Positions 6,898-13,404 of a DNA stretch of 17,634 nucleotides are shown here, in pieces. This stretch comes from DATJPR01 sp035506295. GTDB taxonomy: Bacteria; Bacteroidota; Ignavibacteria; UBA10030; UBA6906. The notes beneath the pieces are model-generated. The model was not told where the DNA came from. It did no database searches and saw nothing but the letters and a program-made list of their open reading frames with translations. The stretch is taken from NCBI GenBank assembly GCA_035506295.1, contig DATJPR010000030.1:1-17634 (forward strand), in the 5' to 3' direction. Position 1 is the stretch's first letter; each line of letters starts with the position of its first letter. The position numbers and the translations under genes were made by a program.

Positions 6898-7190
6898 TCC
6901 GACTCCACCATGGTATTGAACTTGATCCCCTTTGTGTCGACCAGTTTCGAGAGTCGGCTCATGAAACTTTCCGAGACCTCGTCGCCATCGTCGAACATCT
7001 CGAGTTCCTCCAGGCTCTCCGTGATGAACACTTCCATGAACTGGTTTTTCCGGTTCTCCGCTTCGAACACACCGTAGTTTTTCTTGCGTTTCGTGACGAA
7101 ATGCGCCTTCATCTCACGCGAAAGAGCAATGTATTGCTCGCGACAATCAGGCTTAATTCCGTATGAGATGGTGAGCATTGCCTTTGGCAT
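6894..7190 (-). CDS. 98-aa predicted alpha/beta-barrel-like protein
   Basis: No family was assigned. The strand-helix-strand-strand-helix pattern (MLTISYGIKP, a helix REQYIALSREMKAHF, strands NYGVFEAE and FMEVFITES, helix LEELEMFDDG) resembles dimeric alpha/beta-barrel proteins of the ABM or NIPSNAP type. It has one Cys and no signal peptide. The ATG at 7190 has AAAGGGA upstream. It lies 27 bases after the zincin-like gene and overlaps the hemerythrin-like gene by 4 bases, so it probably works with one of them. Coupling to a di-iron protein could suggest a redox or haem-related role, but this is only context. The 98-aa protein at 13405 has a similar predicted layout. Confidence 0.8.
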   Translation of the reverse strand: MPKAMLTISYGIKPDCREQYIALSREMKAHFVTKRKKNYGVFEAENRKNQFMEVFITESLEELEMFDDGDEVSESFMSRLSKLVDTKGIKFNTMVESE

Positions 7191-7217
7191 GATTTCCCTT
7201 TCAGAGTGTCATTCTCA

Positions 7218-7592
7218 TTAGTACCCGGCATCCCGGATTTGTTTTTCGGTCATGCCGTAGTAATGTCCGAGCTCATGAATGAGCGTGTCCCGGATATTGG
7301 CGCGGAGCTCCTCGTCGCTCCCGGAGATCGTCTCGATGTTCGCTTTGAAAAGCGTGATCCTGTCGGGAAGCACGGGTGCCATCCCGTAATCGACCCCCCT
7401 GCGGGACAACGGCACGCCTTCATAGAGCCCGAGGAGCAAACCTCCCCTGCGAACCCCCGCCCTTCGAAGCGTTGTCTCCGAAGGGACATCTTCGATGATG
7501 ATATGCAGGTTCTCGATCCTGCTCGAAAACCGCTTCGGCATTGTCGCCAGCACTTCCTGCACGACTTTCTCGAACGTCTCCACATCCGCCAC
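7218..7592 (-). CDS. Zincin-like metallopeptidase (PF06262 type)
   Basis: This 124-residue protein matches the small zincin-like metallopeptidase family (formerly DUF1025). The catalytic motif HELGH is at residues 106-110 and is followed by YYGMTE, placing Glu116 where the family usually has Asp as third metal ligand. The family segment GLLLGLYEGVPLSRRG with a later PDRITLFKANIE is also clear. It lacks a signal peptide, so it should be cytoplasmic; substrates of this family are unknown. The start is GTG at 7592, supported by GGGGAG about 9 bases upstream and by an 18-base gap after the Yip1 gene. It sits between a membrane protein and the alpha/beta-hemerythrin pair. Confidence 0.92.
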   Translation of the reverse strand: MADVETFEKVVQEVLATMPKRFSSRIENLHIIIEDVPSETTLRRAGVRRGGLLLGLYEGVPLSRRGVDYGMAPVLPDRITLFKANIETISGSDEELRANIRDTLIHELGHYYGMTEKQIRDAGY

Positions 7593-7610
7593 GCTGGAGT
7601 CTCCCCGGGA

Positions 7611-8315
7611 TCAGACGCTTAGTTTCACCATTCGGATCCCCACGGCCAGCAGTGCCGTGAGCACGGGAATGGACAGCGCCGAGAACAGCGCCCGTGGAAC
7701 GGAAAGCCGGTGCGCCACGCGGACGGCGTACACCAGAAGGATCCAGGACCAGAACACCGCGATGCTGTCGAGCGTCAGCAACAACAGATACGCGATCGGG
7801 TTGATGACCAGCGGAGGCGGGTTCGAGTCGAAGAAATAGCCTCCGAAGACTGCGAGCTCGACGGGAAACACGAGGACGAGCGACCAGACGATAGGCACTG
7901 TTGCATACGCCACGACCGCGAACGTTTCCCGCATCGACGAATGACCGCCGAGGATCTTCGACGCTATCCTCAGAACGATACTCATCAACAACACCGAAAT
8001 CAGTCCCAGGATCGGCCCGCCGAGGACCGCGACGAGCAGGACCCCACCCAAACCGCCGAGAACCCTTCCGAAATTCCCGAACCAGAGAATCGTGACAGCA
8101 AATGCGATGCCGAACAGCGCCGTCAGGAATATCGTGTAGTTCTTGTGCCGCGAGATCGCGATGCGGTGCATCGTCGTCCTCGGCGTCTCCAGGAGTCCCC
8201 ACGAGGTATGGAAAAGATCCAGGGTATCGACTTTGGTCTGCAAATATCCCTTGCAGGACACACATACGACAGCAAGGTCATCGTTCTCTTTTCCGCACAC
8301 CGGGCAGAGCAACAT
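7611..8315 (-). CDS. Zinc-ribbon and Yip1-domain membrane protein
   Basis: A 234-residue integral membrane protein. The N-terminus holds a zinc ribbon with CPVC (Cys4, Cys7) and CVSC (Cys18, Cys21). A short cytoplasmic linker (about 25-58) follows, then five or so hydrophobic segments, roughly at residues 61-82, 85-115, 130-157, 170-195 and 208-230, typical of the Yip1 domain. The bacterial function of such proteins is unknown. A strong AGGAGG lies 4 bases before the ATG. It is the first gene of a probable four-gene unit with the zincin-like peptidase, the 98-aa protein and the hemerythrin-like protein. The adjacent peptidase could process or partner with it, which is inference only. Confidence 0.9.
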   Translation of the reverse strand: MLLCPVCGKENDDLAVVCVSCKGYLQTKVDTLDLFHTSWGLLETPRTTMHRIAISRHKNYTIFLTALFGIAFAVTILWFGNFGRVLGGLGGVLLVAVLGGPILGLISVLLMSIVLRIASKILGGHSSMRETFAVVAYATVPIVWSLVLVFPVELAVFGGYFFDSNPPPLVINPIAYLLLLTLDSIAVFWSWILLVYAVRVAHRLSVPRALFSALSIPVLTALLAVGIRMVKLSV

Positions 8316-8367
8316 GAATCCTCCTGAGACGAGGAGACTACCTCAACTGCCGAATTATCAATTACTT

Positions 8368-8396
8368 AAAGTACGTCTTTTCCCCCTCCCGATCAA
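8368..8396 (-). promoter_or_regulatory. Promoter for the Yip1-zincin-hemerythrin unit
   Basis: On the minus strand TTGATC (8391-8396), a 17-base spacer and TACTTT (8368-8373) predict a start near 8361, 46 bases before the ATG at 8315. Hexamers and spacing match the other promoter candidates. The 102-base gap after the tryptophanase gene makes a separate promoter plausible. Confidence 0.5.
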
Positions 8397-8417
8397 TTTC
8401 CATCTGCATTGCCTCCG

Positions 8418-9794
8418 CTATGAAGGAAGCGGAGCAAACTTCGCGGTAAAATGCCGCAGCATGGGCGGTTCCTCGACGATCCGGTAGCCGGGGAACGAAC
8501 TGCGCTCACGGAAGCACTCCTCCACCACTTCAATGACATAATCGATATGGCTCTGGGTGTACACCCGACGAGGGATTGCAAGCCGGACCAGCTCCATCCG
8601 CGCAGGCGCGAACGTGCCGTCCGGATTGTTCCGGCCGAACATGACGCTCCCAATTTCCACGGACCGGATACCGCCACGCCGGTAGAGCTCAACGGCGAGC
8701 GACTGTCCCGGGTACTGGGACGGAGGAATGTGCGGCAGAAATCGCTTCGCGTTCAAATAGATCGCATGCCCTCCCGGCGGCTGGAGAATCGGCACGCCCA
8801 TGGCGGTCAACCTCTCGCCAAGATATTCGATTGACCGAATCCGGTATTGGAGATAGTGCTCGTCGAGCACCTCTTCCAACCCCTGGGCGATCGCTTCCAG
8901 GTCACGGCCGGCCAGCCCGCCGTACGTGGGGAATCCCTCGGTGACAATCAACAGGTTGCGGGCATTCTGGGCGAGGACCTCATCATTCACCGCAAGGAAC
9001 CCGCCCATGTTCACAATCGCATCCTTCTTCGCACTCATTGTCGCGCCATCAGCATACGAGAACATCTCGTGCACGATCTCACGCACCGGTACCGCGCGGT
9101 ACCCCTCCTCCCGCCGCTTGATGAAATACGCATTCTCGGCGAACCGGCAAGCGTCGAGGAAAAACTGAATACCGGCCGCATGGCAGATCTCGCTCGTCTC
9201 ACGGATGTTCGCCATGGAGACAGGTTGTCCGCCTCCGGAGTTGTTGGTCACCGTCATCATGCACACGGGGATGTTTCCGGCGCCGACCTGGTCGATCAGC
9301 TTCTTCAAAGCAACGGTATCCATATTCCCCTTGAAGTCCGCGATCACGTCCGGATCGGACCCTTCGGCAGTGGGGAGATCGACCGCCTCCGCCTGCGAGA
9401 ATTCGACATTGGCGCGCGTTGTATCGAAATGGCTGTTGTTGGGAATGACGCGTCCCTTGCCACCGACGATCGAGAACAGGATCTTCTCCGCCGCGCGCCC
9501 CTGGTGCGTGGGGATAATGAAGCGCATCCCGGTCAGCTCCCGCACCGTCTTCTCGAAACGGTAGAAGCTCCTGGCGCCGGCATACGATTCGTCTCCCTGC
9601 ATCATCCCCGCCCACTGCGCCGCGCTCATCGCGGCTGTCCCGCTGTCGGTCAGCAAATCGATCAGCACATCTTCCGCCGGGATCATGAACAGATTGTACG
9701 CGCCGCGCCGCAGCACGTCCTCGCGCTCGGCCTGCGTCGTGAAGCGGATCGGCTCCACCGATTTAATTTTGAACGGCTCGATGATCGTCTTCAT
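8418..9794 (-). CDS. tnaA: Tryptophanase-type PLP lyase
   Basis: A 458-residue PLP enzyme of the tryptophanase/tyrosine phenol-lyase group, which splits L-tryptophan to indole, pyruvate and ammonia. Its numbering coincides with Citrobacter tyrosine phenol-lyase, allowing residue tests: Tyr71, Asp214 (FFLDACR) and the PLP lysine Lys257 (SAKKDA) are present. The three positions that separate the two enzymes are Asp124 (SHFDTTR), Ile381 (VEIGS) and His448 (MLRHF), matching tryptophanase and not the Thr, Arg and Phe of tyrosine phenol-lyase. No TnaC-like leader is expected, because the gene begins 16 bases after apt and has a weak ribosome site. It is the last gene of the enoyl-CoA hydratase-apt unit. 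Activity on tryptophan is well supported; preference for related substrates cannot be excluded. Confidence 0.92.
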   Translation of the reverse strand: MKTIIEPFKIKSVEPIRFTTQAEREDVLRRGAYNLFMIPAEDVLIDLLTDSGTAAMSAAQWAGMMQGDESYAGARSFYRFEKTVRELTGMRFIIPTHQGRAAEKILFSIVGGKGRVIPNNSHFDTTRANVEFSQAEAVDLPTAEGSDPDVIADFKGNMDTVALKKLIDQVGAGNIPVCMMTVTNNSGGGQPVSMANIRETSEICHAAGIQFFLDACRFAENAYFIKRREEGYRAVPVREIVHEMFSYADGATMSAKKDAIVNMGGFLAVNDEVLAQNARNLLIVTEGFPTYGGLAGRDLEAIAQGLEEVLDEHYLQYRIRSIEYLGERLTAMGVPILQPPGGHAIYLNAKRFLPHIPPSQYPGQSLAVELYRRGGIRSVEIGSVMFGRNNPDGTFAPARMELVRLAIPRRVYTQSHIDYVIEVVEECFRERSSFPGYRIVEEPPMLRHFTAKFAPLPS

Positions 9795-9810
9795 CCTGAT
9801 CTCGGGAAGG

Positions 9811-10338
9811 CTACTCGGTTTCGTATCGGATGAGCGAGAACACTTCTTTCCCCTTCAGAAGCGATTTTCCTTGAAGCGCCTCTAGCTCGATGAGGAACGA
9901 AATTCCAGCGACGGCGCCACCCAGCTTCTCCACCAGCGCGCACGCAGCGGCCATCGTTCCCCCTGTCGCCAACAAGTCATCGTGCAGGAGCACCTGCATG
10001 CCCGGCCGGAGCGCATCGTTGTGGATCTCGATGGCATCCGTTCCGTACTCGAGTGAATATTCCTGGCGCGAGACCGCCGCCGGGAGTTTGCCGGGCTTCC
10101 GGATCGGGAGAAACCCCACGCCAAGCTTGTAGGCCAGCGGTGCCCCGAGGATGAAACCGCGCGATTCAATCCCTGCAACAGCGTCGATCTTCTTTCCACG
10201 GTAGTGATCGGCCAGCATATCGATCGCAGCGCGGAACATCGCCGGCTCCTTCAGGAGCGTCGTGATGTCCCGGAACATGATCCCCTTCTTCGGGAAGTCC
10301 GGAACTGTCCGGATGGAGGATTGAAGGTCAAGCGCCAT
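9811..10338 (-). CDS. apt: Adenine phosphoribosyltransferase
   Basis: The enzyme makes AMP from adenine and PRPP for purine salvage. All hallmarks are present in 175 residues: the N-terminal SSIRTVPDFPKKGIMFRDIT, the GIESRGFILG region at residues 56-65, the RKPGKLP loop near residue 80, and the PRPP-binding motif VLLHDDLLATGGT at residues 116-128 (His119 where Val is common). The length matches the family. Its ATG follows the enoyl-CoA hydratase stop by 3 bases and its stop is 16 bases before tnaA, so the three are probably co-transcribed. The grouping with a hydratase and a tryptophanase is unusual and gives no obvious shared pathway. Confidence 0.96.
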   Translation of the reverse strand: MALDLQSSIRTVPDFPKKGIMFRDITTLLKEPAMFRAAIDMLADHYRGKKIDAVAGIESRGFILGAPLAYKLGVGFLPIRKPGKLPAAVSRQEYSLEYGTDAIEIHNDALRPGMQVLLHDDLLATGGTMAAACALVEKLGGAVAGISFLIELEALQGKSLLKGKEVFSLIRYETE

Positions 10339-10341
10339 GGA

Positions 10342-11124
10342 TTACCATTCCTGGTTCTTGTGGAGGAGGAAGTTTCCGATCCCGGATCTGCAATCCGGCG
10401 TCATCCGGGCGGCGGCGTTCAGGTTGGATGCGAAGTCGAGGCCATCCACGAGATTCAGCCCACCGAGCTTCGCGATCAGTTCCTTGGTGAGCGCCATGGA
10501 CGTGCCGCTGTTTTCGGACATCAGGATCTCGGCCAGTTTGTCCGCCTCAGCGGAAAGTACCTCATCAGACACGACGTTGCTTACGAGGCCGATGGCGAAC
10601 GCCTCGCGCGCGCTGAGGAGGTGACCGCGAAGCGTGAGCTCGCGTGCGCGCCCCTCGCCCACCCGGCGGATAAGAAACGTCATGACGACTGCAGGCACGA
10701 AGCCGATGTGCGCCTCGGTGTAGCCGAATTGCGAACGTGTCTCCCCCGCAAGGATGAAATCGCACACCGTGGCCAGGCCGCATCCTCCTGCCAGTGCCGG
10801 ACCCTGCACCACCGCGATGACGGGCTTGCGCAATTCATAGATTGTGCGGAAGAGCGTCGCGAGTTTTCCCGAGTCTTCCCTGTTTGCTTCGAGCGATTGG
10901 TCCGCAATACGCTGCAGATACTCGAGATCCGCTCCGGCACAAAATGCCGGTCCGGCTGCACACAGGAGGGCGACCTTCACCGATGGCTCCCGCCCTGCGG
11001 CCAGAAACGCTCCGGTAAGCTCTGCGACCATCGTCTCATCAAGCGCATTGCGCTTCTCAGGGCGGTTCAGCGTTATTATCGCCTTCCGTCCCTCCTGACG
11101 ATAGAGGATGCGTGTGAAATTCAT
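10342..11124 (-). CDS. Enoyl-CoA hydratase/isomerase, methylglutaconyl-CoA hydratase-like
   Basis: A 260-residue crotonase-fold enzyme. The oxyanion-hole segment CAGADL is at residues 62-67 and a second GGCGL at 113-117. In classical crotonase the first catalytic Glu occupies the position of Gly116 here; the second is retained as Glu137 (FGYTEAHIGF). A GGxGL motif and a FGxTE-x-x-(I/L)G segment are typical of the methylglutaconyl-CoA hydratase group of leucine breakdown, so that is the best guess. The start at 11124 (MNFTRILYRQ) matches the family; an upstream in-frame ATG at 11175 would add 17 unlike residues. There is no Shine-Dalgarno, and the predicted transcription start falls on this ATG, suggesting a leaderless message. 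It heads the unit with apt and tnaA. Confidence 0.9.
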   Translation of the reverse strand: MNFTRILYRQEGRKAIITLNRPEKRNALDETMVAELTGAFLAAGREPSVKVALLCAAGPAFCAGADLEYLQRIADQSLEANREDSGKLATLFRTIYELRKPVIAVVQGPALAGGCGLATVCDFILAGETRSQFGYTEAHIGFVPAVVMTFLIRRVGEGRARELTLRGHLLSAREAFAIGLVSNVVSDEVLSAEADKLAEILMSENSGTSMALTKELIAKLGGLNLVDGLDFASNLNAAARMTPDCRSGIGNFLLHKNQEW

Positions 11125-11130
11125 GCAGGA

Positions 11131-11159
11131 AAAATAGCGATAAAACGGCGAGGAATCAA
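11131..11159 (-). promoter_or_regulatory. Promoter for the hydratase-apt-tnaA unit
   Basis: On the minus strand TTGATT (11154-11159), a 17-base spacer and TATTTT (11131-11136) place the transcription start at about 11124, exactly the A of the hydratase ATG. It lies just downstream of the glnA hairpin, as expected for an independent promoter. Confidence 0.5.
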
Positions 11160-11194
11160 CGAATTTCGTCGACAATTACGATGGGAAACAGACG

Positions 11195-11232
11195 AACGCT
11201 CCTGTCATCAAAGACACGATGACAGGAGCGTT
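11195..11232 (-). terminator. Strong stem-loop after glnA
   Basis: AACGCTCCTGTCATC (11195-11209) and its perfect reverse complement (11218-11232) form a 15-bp stem with an 8-base loop, 40 bases beyond the glnA stop. On the minus strand the following bases (CGTCTGTTTCCC) give only a weak T-tract, so it is a likely but imperfect terminator, or an RNA 3' stabiliser. Confidence 0.7.
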
Positions 11233-11271
11233 GATCGCGGAAATGCCGCGCATGCACAGTACCCGTGAGGC

Positions 11272-12705
11272 CTAGGCGTCGAAGTAGAGTCCGAACTCGT
11301 ACGGATGTGGACGCAACGCCATGGGCTTCACTTCCTTGTCCATCTTATACGCTATCCAAGCATCGATGACTTCTTCGCTGAAGACGCCACCGCGGAGCAG
11401 GAAGTCATGGTCCGCTTCAAGTGCGCGCAGCGCCTCTTCAAGGGAACCGGGCGTCGAGGGCACCTTGCTCAGTTCCTCGGGACCGAGCTCGTAGATATCC
11501 TTGTCGAGCGGCTCACCCGGATCGATCTTGTTCATGACGCCGTCGAGACCCGCCATCAACAATGCACCGAACGCGAGGTACGGGTTGCAGGACGGATCGG
11601 GGCACCGGAACTCCAGTCGCTTGGCCTTCGGATTGTTCGAGTACATCGGAATGCGCACCGACGCACTCCGGTTGCGCTGCGAGTACGCGAGATTCACGGG
11701 GGCCTCGAATCCGGGCACCAGGCGCTTGTACGAATTCGTCGTCGGGTTGGTAATCGCACAAAGTGCAGGCGCGTGCTTCAGAAGACCGCCGATGTAGTAC
11801 AGCGCCATGTCGCTCAGGTTTGCATAGCCGTTGCCGTAGAAGAGCGGCTTCCCGTTCTTCCAGAGGCTCTGATGCACATGCATTCCTGACCCGTTGTCGC
11901 CAAAAAGCGGCTTGGGCATGAACGTCACCGTCTTTCCGCGCTGATACGCCGTGTTCTTAATGATGTACTTGAACAGCAGAAGGCTGTCCGCGCACTTCAA
12001 GAGCGGAAGAAAGCGCATGTCAATTTCCGACTGTCCCGCCGTCGCCACTTCGTGATGCTGTGCCTCGATGTCGATCCCCGCACTGAGAAGATTTTGCGTC
12101 ATCTCATTGCGAAGGTCGTTCAACTTGTCCGACGGCGGCGCGGGGAAATATCCTTCCTTGTAGCGCGGTTTGTACCCGAGGTTGGGCATCTCGTCCCGCC
12201 CCGAATTCCATCGTCCTTCGATGGAATCGAGATAGAAGTAGCTGCTATGCTCGTTGGTGTCGAACCGCACATCGTCGAAGATGAAGAACTCCGCTTCCGG
12301 GCCGAAGAACGCCGTATCGGCGATGCCGGTGGACTTCAGGTACGCTTCCGCCTTGTGTGCGATGGAGCGCGGATCGCGGTCATACCCCTCGCCCGTGAGC
12401 GGGTCCCTGATGTCGCACACCATGCTCAACGTTTTCACCTCCACGAAGGTATCGATGAAGGCTGTGGAGGGATCCGGGATGATCAACATGTCGCTTTCAT
12501 TGATAACCTTCCACCCCCGGATGCTCGATCCGTCAAAGCCGAATCCATGGTCGAAGGAGCCCTCTTCGAGCTGTGCCACCGGGACTGAAAAGTGCTGCCA
12601 GAGCCCCGGCAGGTCGACGAATTTGAAATCGATCATCTTGACGCCGTTGTCCTTGATCATTTTGAAGACCTGACTCACGGCACTACTGCCGGCCTTTTTC
12701 GCCAT
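11272..12705 (-). CDS. glnA: Glutamine synthetase, type I
   Basis: The enzyme makes glutamine from glutamate, ammonia and ATP and forms a dodecamer. This 477-residue protein has the GSI signatures: DGSSIRGW near residue 59, the metal-site FFGPEAEFFIFD (Glu137, Glu139), HHEVATAGQSEIDMRF, the ATP-site NGSGMHVHQS at 271-280, the glutamate-flap NSYKRLVPGFEAPVN and the C-terminal PGEPLDKDIYEL, whose Tyr405 sits where GSI-beta enzymes are adenylylated. Adenylyltransferase is not in the window, so such control is only possible. The start at 12705 (MAKKAG) is supported by GAAGGA about 10 bases upstream; an in-frame ATG at 12750 would add 15 residues without a family match. It follows lrp by 48 bases on the same strand and is probably co-transcribed with it. 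Confidence 0.96.
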   Translation of the reverse strand: MAKKAGSSAVSQVFKMIKDNGVKMIDFKFVDLPGLWQHFSVPVAQLEEGSFDHGFGFDGSSIRGWKVINESDMLIIPDPSTAFIDTFVEVKTLSMVCDIRDPLTGEGYDRDPRSIAHKAEAYLKSTGIADTAFFGPEAEFFIFDDVRFDTNEHSSYFYLDSIEGRWNSGRDEMPNLGYKPRYKEGYFPAPPSDKLNDLRNEMTQNLLSAGIDIEAQHHEVATAGQSEIDMRFLPLLKCADSLLLFKYIIKNTAYQRGKTVTFMPKPLFGDNGSGMHVHQSLWKNGKPLFYGNGYANLSDMALYYIGGLLKHAPALCAITNPTTNSYKRLVPGFEAPVNLAYSQRNRSASVRIPMYSNNPKAKRLEFRCPDPSCNPYLAFGALLMAGLDGVMNKIDPGEPLDKDIYELGPEELSKVPSTPGSLEEALRALEADHDFLLRGGVFSEEVIDAWIAYKMDKEVKPMALRPHPYEFGLYFDA

Positions 12706-12753
12706 TGGATCATCCTTCGTGTTGTGAGAGTGAGTGTGGAGGTTTGACAAACA

Positions 12754-13212
12754 CTATTTCGTCGGTTCGAGCTTCAGCCTCAATGTTTCCTTGCTGGTGG
12801 ACAAGACCACGTTGGTCCTGGTGCTCAGGACGCCCGGCCACGCCTGGACCTTCGCGAGCAATTTCTCCAGGGACGCGGTGTTGTGCGTCCGCACCTTCAG
12901 CAGGTGGCTTCCCTCGCCGGTGATCGCATGGCATTCGAGGATCTCGTCCAGGGCGGTGGTGTGCTCGATAAACTGATGGTAGTGCCTGGACGAGTCCATC
13001 GTCACAAAGATGAACGCCGTGATGTCGCGTCCCACTTTTTTCGGATCCACGGTGGCGTGGTATCCTTTGATGACGCCCGCCTCCTCGAGCTTGCGAAGTC
13101 GCTCGCTCACGGACGGGAGCGAGAGCCCTACCGCTTCGGCCAGATCGTTGCGTCGCGTCCTTCCCTTCTGTTGCAGCATCTCCAGGATTTTGACATCGAT
13201 TTCGTCGAGCAT
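12754..13212 (-). CDS. Lrp/AsnC-family transcriptional regulator
   Basis: A 152-residue feast/famine regulator. The N-terminal helix-turn-helix (MLDEIDVKILEMLQQKGRTRR, then DLAEAVGLSLPSVSERLRKLEEAGVI) spans residues 1-50, and the C-terminal RAM ligand-binding domain, residues about 65-145, contains the AFIFVTMD, ILECHAITGEGSHLLKV and WPGVLSTRTNVVLS strands. Lrp proteins bind DNA as octamers and respond to amino acids. The gene lies 48 bases upstream of glnA on the same strand, so it may control nitrogen assimilation and itself. Its promoter overlaps a large inverted repeat (13241-13286). No Shine-Dalgarno is visible before the ATG; the leader instead holds a GC-rich self-pairing stretch (13223-13242). 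The start matches the family. Confidence 0.94.
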   Translation of the reverse strand: MLDEIDVKILEMLQQKGRTRRNDLAEAVGLSLPSVSERLRKLEEAGVIKGYHATVDPKKVGRDITAFIFVTMDSSRHYHQFIEHTTALDEILECHAITGEGSHLLKVRTHNTASLEKLLAKVQAWPGVLSTRTNVVLSTSKETLRLKLEPTK

Positions 13213-13240
13213 GGGAAAAATGGAGGCGGCGCCGGAGGCG

Positions 13241-13286
13241 CCTTAGTTTGTTAGGAAAGTGGTGTTTTGTACTTAACAAAATAAGG
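13241..13286. promoter_or_regulatory. Inverted-repeat operator over the lrp promoter
   Basis: CCTTAGTTTGTTA (13241-13253) and TAACAAAATAAGG (13274-13286) are reverse complements in 12 of 13 positions, separated by 20 bases. A second pair, GGAAAGT (13254-13260) and ACTTTCC (13288-13294), is interleaved with it. The right arm covers the -10 element of the predicted lrp promoter and the left arm lies at about +19 to +31. This fits an autoregulatory Lrp site, though it could also act as RNA structure. Confidence 0.55.
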
Positions 13287-13306
13287 TACTTTCCCGTTCC
13301 AGTCAA
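13278..13306 (-). promoter_or_regulatory. Promoter for lrp-glnA
   Basis: On the minus strand TTGACT (13301-13306), a 17-base spacer and TATTTT (13278-13283) predict a start near 13271 and a leader of about 59 bases. The hexamers and spacing are identical to those of the yqeY promoter. Confidence 0.6.
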
Positions 13307-13325
13307 GAGGCGGAGGAAATATTTC

Positions 13326-13356
13326 TCCGGGAACGTTGCCGTCCGGGGAAACGTTT
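13326..13356 (+). repeat. Tandem TCCGGG-AACGTT motif upstream of the 98-aa gene
   Basis: TCCGGGAACGTT (13326-13337) and TCCGGGGAAACGTTT (13342-13356) lie 16 bases apart in the same direction, 49 to 79 bases before the ATG at 13405. A third copy, TCCGGGAAACGTTT, lies on the minus strand at 14744-14757 upstream of the lipoprotein gene. A near-palindrome centred on GAAATATTTC (13316-13325) is directly adjacent. Together they look like a regulator-binding region. Confidence 0.4.
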
Positions 13357-13404
13357 GAAACGCCATACGATTTGCATGAATTCCCACCACAGGAGGATCG
13401 ACAC

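Noticed and set aside
8413..8434. Hairpin CTCCGCT/AGCGGAG at the tnaA stop
   Set aside because: The stem is short, overlaps the stop codon and has no T-tract on the minus strand, so it was not called a terminator.
8418..9794. Tyrosine phenol-lyase as the identity of this gene
   Set aside because: Asp124, Ile381 and His448 match tryptophanase rather than the Thr, Arg and Phe of tyrosine phenol-lyase.
8847..9833. Open frame of 328 codons on the plus strand opposite tnaA
   Set aside because: It mirrors a well-conserved tryptophanase; the composition is typical of an antisense shadow and no domain is visible.
10204..11268. Open frame of 354 codons on the plus strand opposite apt and the hydratase
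   Set aside because: It spans two well-supported minus-strand genes and their junction, and shows no family motif.
13336..13404. Upstream start for the 98-aa gene at 13405
   Set aside because: The extra 23 codons run through the repeat motif and the AGGAGG site that clearly serves the ATG at 13405.
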